A DNA stretch of 64,000 nt from the NCBI RefSeq assembly GCF_029201565.1, contig NZ_CP104002.1, positions 575,001 through 639,000 on the forward strand, written 5' to 3'. This DNA comes from Devosia sp. SD17-2 (GTDB lineage Bacteria; Pseudomonadota; Alphaproteobacteria; Rhizobiales; Devosiaceae). The notes beneath the pieces are model-generated. The model saw only the letters and a program-made list of their open reading frames with translations. It was not told where the DNA came from and ran no database searches. The position numbers were made by a program, and so were the translations under genes. Of this stretch, positions 17,704 through 25,977 are shown in pieces. Position 1 is the stretch's first letter. Each line of letters opens with the position of its first letter.

Positions 17704-19293
17704 TCAGCCCGCGGCGGCTCTGATCGCCAGCGCCTCGGTAAGCGTCATCTCAGTATGATGCTCCCACTCCACGCGTGCCTCCGGGAAATCCTTGCGGAAA
17801 TGCCCGCCGCGGCTTTCCTCGCGTTTCAGCGCGCCGGCGGCAACCAGCGTCGCCGACGTTGTCATGTTGAGATAGGCGGTGGTGACCTGTTCTGCGGTGG
17901 CCTCCAGGTGGGCGATTTCCCGCAGCGCTTTCTTGAGGCCCTCGGCATCGCGCTCGACGCCAACGAGATCGGTCATGATGCGCCGCAAATCCTGTACGGC
18001 GACCGTGTTGCGCAGGACATCCTCGGCACGGTTGCCTTCTTCCTCGATCCACTCGATGCCCTTGAAAGGCGCCATCTCATAGGCGGCTTCGAGCCCGCCA
18101 ATGTCGTCGGCGATGCGGGCGCCATAGACCACGGCTTCCAGCAGCGAGTTTGAGGCAAGGCGGTTGGCGCCGTGGAGGCCGGTGCAGCTGGCTTCGCCGC
18201 AAGCCCACAGGCCGGGCAGGAAGCTGCGGCCGCGCTCGTCCACCTTGACGCCGCCCATGTGGAAGTGCGCAGCCGGGGTCACCGGAATGGCCTGGGTGAC
18301 GGGATCAATGCCGGCGTCGAGGCAATATTTCGAGACGGTCGGAAAGCGGGTGAGGATTTCCGCGCCAAGCACACTGCGGGTGTCGAGGAAGACTTTTCGG
18401 CCAGACTGGATCTGCCGGAAGTTGGCGCGAGCCACGATATCGCGGGGTGCGAGCTCGGCGTCCGGGTGGATGGCGGGCATGAAGCGCTCGCCCAGATCGT
18501 TGACGAGGATTGCGCCCTCGCCGCGGAGCGCCTCGGTTGCCAGTGGCGCCGGATCGATAGGCGCGAGGATGGCGGTGGGGTGGAACTGGACGAATTCGGG
18601 ATCGGCGATGATGGCGCCCGCCCGTGCCGCCATGCCCATGGCGTGGCCGCGCACGCCGGGTGGATTGGTGGTGACGGCATAAAGCCCTCCCAGCCCTCCG
18701 GCAGCCAAAACCGTGGCGCGGGCGCGAATATAGATGGGCTCGGAATAGCGATCGCCGAGACGCCGGCCATAGACGCCGACAATGCGGCCATTCTCGCGGG
18801 CAAGGCTGAGGGCAGTGATGCCCTCCACCACGCGAATGCTGGGCGTCTTGCGGACCTGGGCGATGATGGCCTGCATAATGGCCCAGCCGGCGCGGTCGCC
18901 CTCGACCTTGACTATTCGGTTGGCTGAGTGCGCGGCTTCCCGCCCCAGCGCGAAATTTCCGAAATCGTCGCGATCAAAGGGCGTGCCCCAGCGGGCCAGA
19001 TCTTCGATGCGGGAGACGGCTTCTGCGGTGACGCTCTCGGCTATGCCGTGATCGACAATGCCAGCGCCGGCCATCTCGGTGTCCTGAGCATGGGCATGGG
19101 CGCTGTCGCCATCACCGATTGCCGCCGCGACCCCGCCCTGCGCCCAGGCGGACGAGGCACCGCTGCCCAGTGGTTTGGGAGACAGCACTGTCACTGGACG
19201 GGGCGACAGTTTGAGCGCGGTGAACAGACCCGCAAGGCCTGCGCCGATGATCAATGTGCCGTCGGCGTAGAGCGTGTTGTCGAAGGTCGTCAT
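17704..19293 (-). CDS. nadB: L-aspartate oxidase
   Basis: 529 residues, the usual length. An N-terminal FAD-binding motif GAGLAGLFTALKL is followed by SSAWAQGG and the succinate dehydrogenase/fumarate reductase-like catalytic parts: REAAHSANRI, HPTAI, ARANFRQ, HFHMGGVKVDERG and the flavin-closing GLHGANRLASNSLLEA. It oxidises L-aspartate to iminoaspartate, the first step of NAD synthesis. nadA and nadC are not in this window, so the pathway is dispersed or nadB stands alone here. Confidence 0.95.
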   Translation of the reverse strand: MTTFDNTLYADGTLIIGAGLAGLFTALKLSPRPVTVLSPKPLGSGASSAWAQGGVAAAIGDGDSAHAHAQDTEMAGAGIVDHGIAESVTAEAVSRIEDLARWGTPFDRDDFGNFALGREAAHSANRIVKVEGDRAGWAIMQAIIAQVRKTPSIRVVEGITALSLARENGRIVGVYGRRLGDRYSEPIYIRARATVLAAGGLGGLYAVTTNPPGVRGHAMGMAARAGAIIADPEFVQFHPTAILAPIDPAPLATEALRGEGAILVNDLGERFMPAIHPDAELAPRDIVARANFRQIQSGRKVFLDTRSVLGAEILTRFPTVSKYCLDAGIDPVTQAIPVTPAAHFHMGGVKVDERGRSFLPGLWACGEASCTGLHGANRLASNSLLEAVVYGARIADDIGGLEAAYEMAPFKGIEWIEEEGNRAEDVLRNTVAVQDLRRIMTDLVGVERDAEGLKKALREIAHLEATAEQVTTAYLNMTTSATLVAAGALKREESRGGHFRKDFPEARVEWEHHTEMTLTEALAIRAAAG

Positions 19294-19362
19294 CGTGCGA
19301 TCTCTCCCGGGATTGGTTTTCGATAGGCCCGGGCGCAGGCGACCGCAAGCATCGGCGCAAAG

Positions 19363-19390
19363 AAAAACACCCTCCCGGCGGGGAGGGTGT
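19363..19390 (-). terminator. Rho-independent terminator of the FAH-family gene
   Basis: Inverted arms ACACCCTCCC (19367-19376) and GGGAGGGTGT (19381-19390) are followed, on the minus strand, by a T-run. It lies 18 bases after the stop of the 19408-20259 gene. Confidence 0.8.
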
Positions 19391-19407
19391 CTGACAGCTG
19401 GATGGGG

Positions 19408-20259
19408 TCAGGCCGTGTAGGCCTTAACGTTCTGGGTCTGCTCGCCGAGCCCGTCGATGCCCAGACGCATGACATTGCCTGGCTTGAGCCAGATCGGCTC
19501 GGGCTTGATGCCCATGCCAACGCCCGGAGGGGTTCCGGTGGAGATGATGTCGCCCGGCTGCAGGCTCATGAACTGGCTGACATAGGAGACGAGGTGCGCA
19601 ACGCCAAAGACCATGGTCTTGGTCGAACCGGTCTGGAAGCGCTTGCCATCCACGTCCAGCCACATGCCAAGATTCTGCACGTCCGCAATCTCGTCCTTGG
19701 TCACGAGCCAGGGGCCGATGGGACCAAAGGTGTCATTGCCCTTGCCCTTGTCCCAGGTGCCGCCACGCTCGAGCTGGAATTCCCGTTCGGAGACGTCGTT
19801 GACGAGGCAATAACCGGCAACGTGGTCGAGGGCGTCGGCCTCGTCGACATAGCGGGCCTCCTTGCCGATGACGACGCCAAGTTCGACTTCCCAGTCGGGC
19901 TTGGTCGAGTTCTTGGGAATGATGACATCGTCATTGGGGCCGATGATGGCGCTGGTCGCCTTCATGAAGATGATTGGCTCCTTGGGGATCGGCATGCCGC
20001 TTTCGGCGGCGTGGTCGGCATAGTTGAGGCCGATGCAGATGAACTTGCCGACGCTGCCGACGCAGGGGCCGATACGCTGACCATCGTCCAGCTTGGGCAG
20101 CGTGTCGATGTCGGTCGCCGCGATCTTCGCAAGCCCTGCCGGTGTCAGCACCTCGCCGGCGATATCGCTGACGACGCCCGTCAGGTCGCGGACCGTGCCG
20201 TCCTTAGCGAGAATGGCGGGCTTTTCGGCGCCCTTGGCTCCGACGCGAAGAAGTTTCAT
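19408..20259 (-). CDS. Fumarylacetoacetate hydrolase family protein (possible 2,4-diketo-3-deoxy-sugar-acid hydrolase)
   Basis: 283 residues from the ATG at 20259 with a GGGAGA ribosome site. It is a typical FAH fold: GKFICIGLNYADHAAESGMP, then the metal-binding Glu/Glu/Asp set seen as DWEVELGVVIG and VSEREFQ, and late blocks TGSTKTMVFGV and GDIISTGTPPGVGMG. In sugar catabolism such proteins cleave 2,4-diketo-3-deoxy acids made from L-fucose or L-rhamnose. The neighbouring FucU mutarotase and UxaA-type dehydratase support that reading. A perfect palindrome sits 38 bases upstream, suggesting its own repressor-controlled promoter. Confidence 0.85.
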   Translation of the reverse strand: MKLLRVGAKGAEKPAILAKDGTVRDLTGVVSDIAGEVLTPAGLAKIAATDIDTLPKLDDGQRIGPCVGSVGKFICIGLNYADHAAESGMPIPKEPIIFMKATSAIIGPNDDVIIPKNSTKPDWEVELGVVIGKEARYVDEADALDHVAGYCLVNDVSEREFQLERGGTWDKGKGNDTFGPIGPWLVTKDEIADVQNLGMWLDVDGKRFQTGSTKTMVFGVAHLVSYVSQFMSLQPGDIISTGTPPGVGMGIKPEPIWLKPGNVMRLGIDGLGEQTQNVKAYTA

Positions 20260-20296
20260 TGCGGGGTCTCCCTTTATCGTTCCGAGCACATAACGG

Positions 20297-20308
20297 CTAA
20301 CATGTTAG
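20297..20308. promoter_or_regulatory. Palindromic operator, copy 1 (CTAACATGTTAG)
   Basis: A perfect 12-base palindrome upstream of the FAH gene, identical to the copy at 21847-21858 next to the GntR gene. The half-site form fits FadR-subfamily GntR regulators; the likely binder is the product of 21096-21845. Confidence 0.7.
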
Positions 20309-20348
20309 TCTGTCGAGGCCGACCTTGTGCCAATGCGTTCGCCTCGGC

Positions 20349-20783
20349 TCAGTCTGCTGGCCGGATTATGCCCTTCTTGAGAATGATATTTCCATAGAGC
20401 CGTGTTTCGCCTGTCTGAACAATTGCGGCACAGGAGCGGGTTTTTTCATAAAACGCGAAGCGCTCGAGCCGGGAGAAACTCTGCCCGGGTTCGTGGCGGG
20501 TGATGATCTCTTCGAAGAGGGCATAGATGGGCTCGCGCCGGTCCGGCTCACCCACCACGGCCATGCCGAATGCGGCGACATCGACGAACTCATCGAGGGG
20601 CATCACGGTCAGGACGGCGTTGAGCACCTCGGTGGCGGAGATGCCATCGAGCCGCATCACCTCGGGCCCAAGATATTCAGCCGGGAAATTGGCGTCGACG
20701 ATGGCGATCTCGTCGCCGTGGCCCATGGCGCGCAGGGCATAGAGCAGGTCAGGGCCGAGCAGGGCCGGTATGTTCTTGAGCAT
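20349..20783 (-). CDS. fucU: RbsD/FucU family sugar mutarotase (L-fucose mutarotase-like)
   Basis: 144 residues, the usual FucU length. MLKNIPALLGPDLL, the AMGHGDEIAIVDANFPAE block with the catalytic His and Asp, RFAFYEK and the end YGNIILKKG follow E. coli FucU closely rather than RbsD. It interconverts sugar anomers, here probably L-fucose or a related deoxysugar. Its ATG overlaps the stop of the upstream Cys-rich gene (TGATG), implying translational coupling. Confidence 0.88.
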   Translation of the reverse strand: MLKNIPALLGPDLLYALRAMGHGDEIAIVDANFPAEYLGPEVMRLDGISATEVLNAVLTVMPLDEFVDVAAFGMAVVGEPDRREPIYALFEEIITRHEPGQSFSRLERFAFYEKTRSCAAIVQTGETRLYGNIILKKGIIRPAD

Positions 20784-21082
20784 CAGTTTTTCTCCTCCTC
20801 ATAATTGTCCAGCCCCAAGGCGCAGCTTCTGTTCTGCCCCGTCCCCGGCGCGTTCTCAAAGCTGCATCTTGAGGTTGCGGGAACACCGCAGACCCTGTCG
20901 AGGTCAACAAAGCCGACGCATTTGCCATTGGGACCGCGATAACCCGGACCGCCCTTGCAGCCACAGCCGGTACAGGCGGGCCGATCTGGACAATTGGCCC
21001 ACGCAGGCGCGGTGGATCCAGCGCTGCCAAACACCAACATCAGGGCCACGATGGTGATGCGAGCGGCTGCGATAAGTCTCAC
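20783..21082 (-). CDS. Small secreted cysteine-rich protein
   Basis: 99 residues. It starts with a clear signal peptide (hydrophobic core, cleavage near AWA-NC). The mature part of about 70 residues has eight cysteines, including CTGCGCKGG, and is rich in Gly/Pro/Arg, which suggests a disulfide-bonded periplasmic or secreted peptide. It lies between gntR (13-base gap) and fucU (1-base overlap) in a sugar-acid operon. I do not recognise a characterised family; the even cysteine count and leader argue for a real gene. Confidence 0.7.
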   Translation of the reverse strand: MRLIAAARITIVALMLVFGSAGSTAPAWANCPDRPACTGCGCKGGPGYRGPNGKCVGFVDLDRVCGVPATSRCSFENAPGTGQNRSCALGLDNYEEEKN

Positions 21083-21095
21083 GCGCCTGCCCCGA

Positions 21096-21845
21096 TCAGC
21101 CGAAGGGGAAATCGTCGCTGTCGACGGCGAGATCCGTACCGTCGGCGAAAAGGTGCGGCTGGGTGCGGGCGAAGGCGAAAAGTTCGACCATCACCGCGTC
21201 GATATGGGCCCGGATCGCGGCGATGGCCTGCGCTGCATCGGCGGCCAGAATGCCGTCGAAAATGGCCTGATGTTCGGCAATGGTCAGCGCCAGGCGCCGT
21301 GGGGTAATGATGAGGCGGCGCGCACGGTCAAGATTGGCCCGCGCCTTGTCGATAATGGACTTCACCTTTGTCAGCCGCATGGTGCGGAAGATGATGTCGT
21401 GGAAGTCCACGTCGATCTGGTGGAAGGTTTCCGCATCGTCGATCGAGGCCGCTGCGCGCTGGGCCGCCATATTGGCGTGGAGCGCCGCGATGACGTCCTC
21501 GTCATGCTTGCCGATGAGGACGCGCAGGGCCTCGCTCTCGAGCCCCTTGCGGATGAGCATATACTCGCGGACGTCGGCGATCTTGACCAGCGATACGGTA
21601 GAGCCGCGCTGGGGCGCGATATCGACGAGACCTTCGTCAGCCAGTCGGGCCAGCGCCTCGCTTACGGGGAAGCGGGAAACGCCCAATTGCTTGCACAGGG
21701 CAGATTTATCGAGCCCGATCCCGGGGGGCAGGGCGAGGGTGACGATGGCCTGTCGCAGGGTGTTGGTGACGTCGACAGTAACGCTGCCGCGGGCAAAGCT
21801 GCCCGCATCGGGCAGAAAATCATAGGGACCGGCTTCCGTTTTCAT
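21096..21845 (-). CDS. GntR-family transcriptional regulator (FadR/FCD subfamily)
   Basis: 249 residues. An N-terminal winged helix-turn-helix (about residues 20-85: LRQAIVTLALPPG, ALCKQLGVSRFPVSEALARL, GLVDIAPQRGSTV) is followed by a C-terminal all-helical FCD ligand domain (about 95-230) with the metal-binding Asp/His pattern. FCD regulators usually repress sugar-acid genes and release DNA on binding the acid. It lies next to one of two identical palindromes, so it probably regulates itself, the divergent uxaA-like gene and the FAH gene. Confidence 0.9.
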   Translation of the reverse strand: MKTEAGPYDFLPDAGSFARGSVTVDVTNTLRQAIVTLALPPGIGLDKSALCKQLGVSRFPVSEALARLADEGLVDIAPQRGSTVSLVKIADVREYMLIRKGLESEALRVLIGKHDEDVIAALHANMAAQRAAASIDDAETFHQIDVDFHDIIFRTMRLTKVKSIIDKARANLDRARRLIITPRRLALTIAEHQAIFDGILAADAAQAIAAIRAHIDAVMVELFAFARTQPHLFADGTDLAVDSDDFPFG

Positions 21846-21846
21846 G

Positions 21847-21858
21847 CTAACATGTTAG
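21847..21858. promoter_or_regulatory. Palindromic operator, copy 2 (CTAACATGTTAG)
   Basis: A perfect 12-base palindrome 1 base upstream of the GntR start and 107 bases before the divergent dehydratase start. It is identical to the copy at 20297-20308. Confidence 0.75.
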
Positions 21859-21965
21859 TTAGTGCCGTGTTGCTTGACAATGTTGGGCGTCCTCGATTGC
21901 GGAAGTAATCTGGGGGGAAATGCCGGCGAGGTAAAGCAGAGCCTCCAGCCCCGAGAGCCCGTCTG

Positions 21966-23516
21966 ATGACTGACACCATGATCCGCCCGCAGGGCAAGAC
22001 CCTCACCCTCAACCCGTCCGACAATATCGCCGTGGCCTTGGCCAATCTCGAGCCGGGTGCAGAGACGCCCCAGGGCGTGTCCGTCCTGCGCCGCGTACCG
22101 AGGGGCCACAAGTTCGCCACCCGCGTCATTCCCGCCGGCGAGGCGGTGCTGAAATTCGGGCAGATCATCGGCTTTGCCAAGGAAACCATTCCACCCGGCG
22201 ACTGGGTGCATGAGCACAATTGCGGCATGGGCGGCGCGGACGGCACGCTGGTGCACGACTATGCCTTCTCCGAGGGCGCCATCCCGGTCGATTTCATTCC
22301 CGCGCCGCAGCGCGCGACCTTCCAGGGGTACAAGCGCGCCAATGGTTCGGTGGGCACGCGCAATTACATCGGCATTCTGACTTCGGTGAATTGCTCGGCA
22401 ACGGTGGCCAAGTTCGTGGCCGAGGCGATCAATCGTTCCGGCATTCTGGACGATTATCGCGAGATCGACGGCGTAGTGCCCTTCGTGCATGGCACGGGCT
22501 GCGGCATGGAAAGCCGGGGGGAGGGTTTTGACATTCTGAAGCGCACGCAGTGGGGCTATACGTCCAACCCCAATCTGGGTGCAGCGCTGCTCGTCGGCCT
22601 CGGCTGCGAAGTGTTCCAGATCGGCCGGATGAAGGAGCTCTATGGCATCGAGGAGGGCGAGACCTTCCAGACCATGACCATCCAGGAGCGCGGCGGCACC
22701 AGGAAAATGATCGAGTGGGGCGTCGAGAAGGTCAAGGAGATGCTGCCGATCGCGGCCGCAGCCCGGCGCGAAACTGTCGATGCCAGCCATTTGAGCCTGG
22801 CGCTGCAGTGCGGTGGGTCGGATGGCTATTCGGGCATCACTGCAAATCCGGCGCTCGGCTATGCGGCAGATATTCTGGTGCGCAATGGCGGCACGGCCAT
22901 TCTGTCGGAAACCCCCGAAATTTATGGCGCCGAGCATCTTCTCACCCGTCGTGCGGCAAGCCGTGAGGTCGGCGAAAAGCTCATCGAGCGTATCCACTGG
23001 TGGGAGGATTACACCCGCCGCAACCACGGCGAGATGAACAATAATCCCTCGCCCGGCAACAAGCTTGGTGGGCTGACGACCATTCTCGAAAAATCCCTCG
23101 GCGCGGCCGCCAAGGGCGGCACCACGCCACTGACGGCGGTCTATGAATATGCCGAAAAAGTCACGGAAAAGGGCTTTGTGTTCATGGATACGCCGGGCTT
23201 TGACCCCGTCTCGGCGACCGGACAGGTCGCGGGCGGCGCCAATATCCTCGCCTTCACCACGGGACGCGGTTCGGCCTATGGCTGCAAGCCCGTTCCTTCG
23301 ATGAAGCTCGCGACCAATTCGGAGGTCTATGCCCGCATGACCGACGACATGGACATCAACTGCGGCGACATCGTCGAGGGCGTCTCCATCGAAGCCAAGG
23401 GGCAGCAGATTTTCGACATGCTGCTCGACATCGCCTCCGGCAAGCCGACCAAGTCCGAAGAACTCGGCTATGGCGACAATGAATTTGTGCCGTGGCAGGT
23501 CGGGGCGGTGATGTAG
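21966..23516 (+). CDS. UxaA/GarD-family sugar-acid dehydratase (altronate dehydratase-like)
   Basis: 516 residues, a single chain with the N-terminal SAF-like domain (about 15-100: GDWVHEHNCG) and the large UxaA C-terminal domain (about 115-510). Conserved blocks are GSVGTRNYIGILTSVNCSATV, HGTGCGM, GLGCEVFQIG, CGGSDGYSGITANPALGYA, the SETPEIYGAEHLL block, and TTGRGSAYG. The family dehydrates D-altronate, galactarate or related acids to 2-keto-3-deoxy acids. With FucU and an FAH hydrolase nearby, a deoxysugar acid such as L-fuconate is possible. It is divergent from the gntR operon. Confidence 0.88.
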   Translation: MTDTMIRPQGKTLTLNPSDNIAVALANLEPGAETPQGVSVLRRVPRGHKFATRVIPAGEAVLKFGQIIGFAKETIPPGDWVHEHNCGMGGADGTLVHDYAFSEGAIPVDFIPAPQRATFQGYKRANGSVGTRNYIGILTSVNCSATVAKFVAEAINRSGILDDYREIDGVVPFVHGTGCGMESRGEGFDILKRTQWGYTSNPNLGAALLVGLGCEVFQIGRMKELYGIEEGETFQTMTIQERGGTRKMIEWGVEKVKEMLPIAAAARRETVDASHLSLALQCGGSDGYSGITANPALGYAADILVRNGGTAILSETPEIYGAEHLLTRRAASREVGEKLIERIHWWEDYTRRNHGEMNNNPSPGNKLGGLTTILEKSLGAAAKGGTTPLTAVYEYAEKVTEKGFVFMDTPGFDPVSATGQVAGGANILAFTTGRGSAYGCKPVPSMKLATNSEVYARMTDDMDINCGDIVEGVSIEAKGQQIFDMLLDIASGKPTKSEELGYGDNEFVPWQVGAVM

Positions 23517-23519
23517 GGC

Positions 23520-24695
23520 TTAGCGTCCAAGACTATTGGCGGCGGGGGCGGCATTGGGTGTCACCCCCACGCCAAAGGCGTCGACCCGCCCGACCGGCGC
23601 CTGCATCAACTGCTCGATGGAGAAGGGCGCGCTGGCTTCTGCCGAAGAGGCTGCCGGCGAAGCCATCAGCAGATCCGCCGCGCGCTGCGGGGCGCGGCTC
23701 AGCGGCACGACCGCCCCCGCGACCTCCAGGAGACGGATCTGGCCGAGGCCCTGGTAGGGCGGACGCAGCATGGCTGCCGCATCGGTCCCCGCCAGCGGGT
23801 CGGCAACCGCCAAAGTGACAGCTCCGCCGCGATAAAAGGTCCGGAGGGACTGGCTGACATAAAAGGCCAGCTTGTCTGCGCCGGCAGCCGAGAAATGGAT
23901 GCCATCATCCTTGCGCATGCGGGCGTTCTGGCCGTTCACGTCGGGGCCGTAGGACGAGTATTTGCCGTCCTCGCCGAGGAAGCGGTCGTAGATATCGAGA
24001 AACTCCGCGCCGCTCGAGAACGCTGCCATTTTCTGCAGCGCGCTGATCTGGCTCATGGCGGTGGAATATTCACTGCGCGACATCGGCGGCAGGCCGATCC
24101 AGATCACCGGTTTGCGGGCCGAACGGAGCTGACCGAGAAAATCATTGATGCGGGACTGGTAGATCGCGGTCCAGGGCTCGGTGAGCGAGTTGAGGCTCTG
24201 CCCGTTCGCCTTGATCTCCTGCCGGTCGTTGACACCGATGATGACGATAGCGACGTCAAAGCTGTCAGCGGCGATCTGCTGCCGGATGGTGGCGTTCCAG
24301 TCGAAATAATCGTCGCGGACAAAACCCGAGGAGCCGACGCCCTGCTCGATGACAACCAGATTGGGATCTTCGGCATAAAATCTGTCGAGCGCCTTGGCGA
24401 GGTCTACGGCCATGGAGTCGCCGAAAACGGCGAGCCGCGTGGCATTGGGGGCCTTTTCGATCTGGGGTTTTGGCGGTGGCAGGGCGACGGGCGCGGCCTG
24501 GCGGCGCGGCTGGGTCTGCTGGGCCGGCGGTGGCTGCGGGGCCGCCTTGGTTTCCTCCCCAAAGAGAAGATCGAAGAGGGTCCGGCGTCGTTCCTGCTGG
24601 GCCACGAGAATGCGCTCATCACCCTGGGCAAAGGCCGGCGCCACCTCGAGCGAGGTGAAGATAACCAGCAATATCAGCAGAACAATGCGCTTCAT
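23520..24695 (-). CDS. SGNH/GDSL hydrolase family protein (DUF459)
   Basis: 391 residues. A signal peptide ends near AFA-QG; a Pro/Gln-rich linker covers about residues 50-80; the SGNH core follows with block I FGDSMAVDL (nucleophile Ser), block II Gly in GVGSSGF, block III GVNDRQE (Asn) and block V DGIHFSAAG (Asp-x-x-His). The C-terminal 100 residues are low-complexity and Ala-rich. DUF459 members are envelope hydrolases of unsettled substrate, possibly polysaccharide deacetylases. It is convergent with the dehydratase gene, 3 bases apart. Confidence 0.85.
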   Translation of the reverse strand: MKRIVLLILLVIFTSLEVAPAFAQGDERILVAQQERRRTLFDLLFGEETKAAPQPPPAQQTQPRRQAAPVALPPPKPQIEKAPNATRLAVFGDSMAVDLAKALDRFYAEDPNLVVIEQGVGSSGFVRDDYFDWNATIRQQIAADSFDVAIVIIGVNDRQEIKANGQSLNSLTEPWTAIYQSRINDFLGQLRSARKPVIWIGLPPMSRSEYSTAMSQISALQKMAAFSSGAEFLDIYDRFLGEDGKYSSYGPDVNGQNARMRKDDGIHFSAAGADKLAFYVSQSLRTFYRGGAVTLAVADPLAGTDAAAMLRPPYQGLGQIRLLEVAGAVVPLSRAPQRAADLLMASPAASSAEASAPFSIEQLMQAPVGRVDAFGVGVTPNAAPAANSLGR

Positions 24696-24765
24696 GTCTC
24701 AATCCGGCCTTGTGGCTTGGATGTAGCAGATGGAGCCTCGCAAGACTACGCCGCTCCCCAGGAGG

Positions 24766-25965
24766 TTACCGGACCGCCGCCGCGAGGGCGTCGTGGGCTG
24801 CCTTGGTGATGAACCCGTCGGCGATCTGGCCCTGCGATGCCTGGAAGCGGGCATAGGCCGCCTGGGTGATCGGCCCCAGCCGCCCATCAATGGCACCCTG
24901 ATAGAGCCCCAGTGCCTTGAGCGCCTGCTGAATGGTTTGCCGCTGCGCCAGATTGGAAAAAACTGTGGTGCGGGGCCAGGGCGTGACATAGGGCCCGCCA
25001 CCTTTCAGGCGATCGGTGAGATGGGCCACGGCCATGGCGTAGCTGTCGGAGAAATTATAGCCCTTGAGGACGAGATAATTGGCCGTCATCAGGAATTTCG
25101 GGCCATCCTTGCCGGCAGGAATGTAGAGAAAAACCGGCGTTCGGAGATCCGAAAACGCACGTCCCGAAACCCGTGTCACGCCGCGCTCGGCAAAAAAGCT
25201 GATTGGGCGGAGCTGGTCGCGGTCGGCGAGCAGATAGTCGAAGCCGGCCGGAAGGGAGACCTCAAAGCCCCAGTCTATCCCCAGCTGATAGCCGAGCTGG
25301 CGCAGGAATTTTGCACTGGTCGCCAAGGCATCGGCGAGCGAATTGTGGAGGTCGATCCGGCCATCGCCATCGCCGTCCGTGCCATTGAGGAGGACATTGC
25401 TCGGGTTGACCTGCAAATGCCCGATGGCACCGGCCCAGGAGCCGATGGGGGAAACGCCGCCATTGGCCTCGGCCAGACGCAGGGCGGCGATGAGGTCGGC
25501 TTTGTCTTCGGTAAAGCGGCTGCGGCGCTGATAGGTGACCGTCGCAAGTGAGCGGACGATAGGGCGGATCAGACTGTCATTGCCCAGGACGGCGCCATAG
25601 TCGGTCTCGATCCCCCAGATCGCGCCGAGAAGATAGGGATCGACACCGAACTGGCTGCCAATAGCGGAAAAGAGCGCAGAGTTGCGGGAGAGGGCGGCGC
25701 GGCCGCGTTCGATGCGCGCGGCGTTCACCCTCGTCTCGATATAGTCCCACACCGGCGTGGTGAACTCCGGCTGGGTCTCGACGAGCTTGGGTACGCGCGG
25801 GTCTGGGGTCATGCCGGCCACTATGGCGTCATAGCTTGCCGCGCTGACGCCGTTGGCGATTGCTTCGGGGCGCAGTTGCGCCAGAAAATCGGCAAAGTTG
25901 CCAATCGGCTGGGCATGCGCGGTGGCCGTCATCAGAAAGAGGAAAAAGACTGCCAGCCGCCGCAT
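24766..25965 (-). CDS. Lytic murein transglycosylase, MltB family, with peptidoglycan-binding domain
   Basis: 399 residues. The signal peptide ends near AHA-QP; the SLT_2 domain spans about residues 22-310 with AIWGIETDYGA (probable catalytic Glu120), GSWAGAIGHLQ and DGDGRIDLHNSLADALAT; a C-terminal PG_binding_1 domain covers about 335-395. It is the second homologue in the window (the other is at 2086-3303). It starts 12 bases after the galE stop on the same strand and may be co-transcribed with it. Confidence 0.9.
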   Translation of the reverse strand: MRRLAVFFLFLMTATAHAQPIGNFADFLAQLRPEAIANGVSAASYDAIVAGMTPDPRVPKLVETQPEFTTPVWDYIETRVNAARIERGRAALSRNSALFSAIGSQFGVDPYLLGAIWGIETDYGAVLGNDSLIRPIVRSLATVTYQRRSRFTEDKADLIAALRLAEANGGVSPIGSWAGAIGHLQVNPSNVLLNGTDGDGDGRIDLHNSLADALATSAKFLRQLGYQLGIDWGFEVSLPAGFDYLLADRDQLRPISFFAERGVTRVSGRAFSDLRTPVFLYIPAGKDGPKFLMTANYLVLKGYNFSDSYAMAVAHLTDRLKGGGPYVTPWPRTTVFSNLAQRQTIQQALKALGLYQGAIDGRLGPITQAAYARFQASQGQIADGFITKAAHDALAAAVR

Positions 25966-25977
25966 TGTTTCGCCTCC

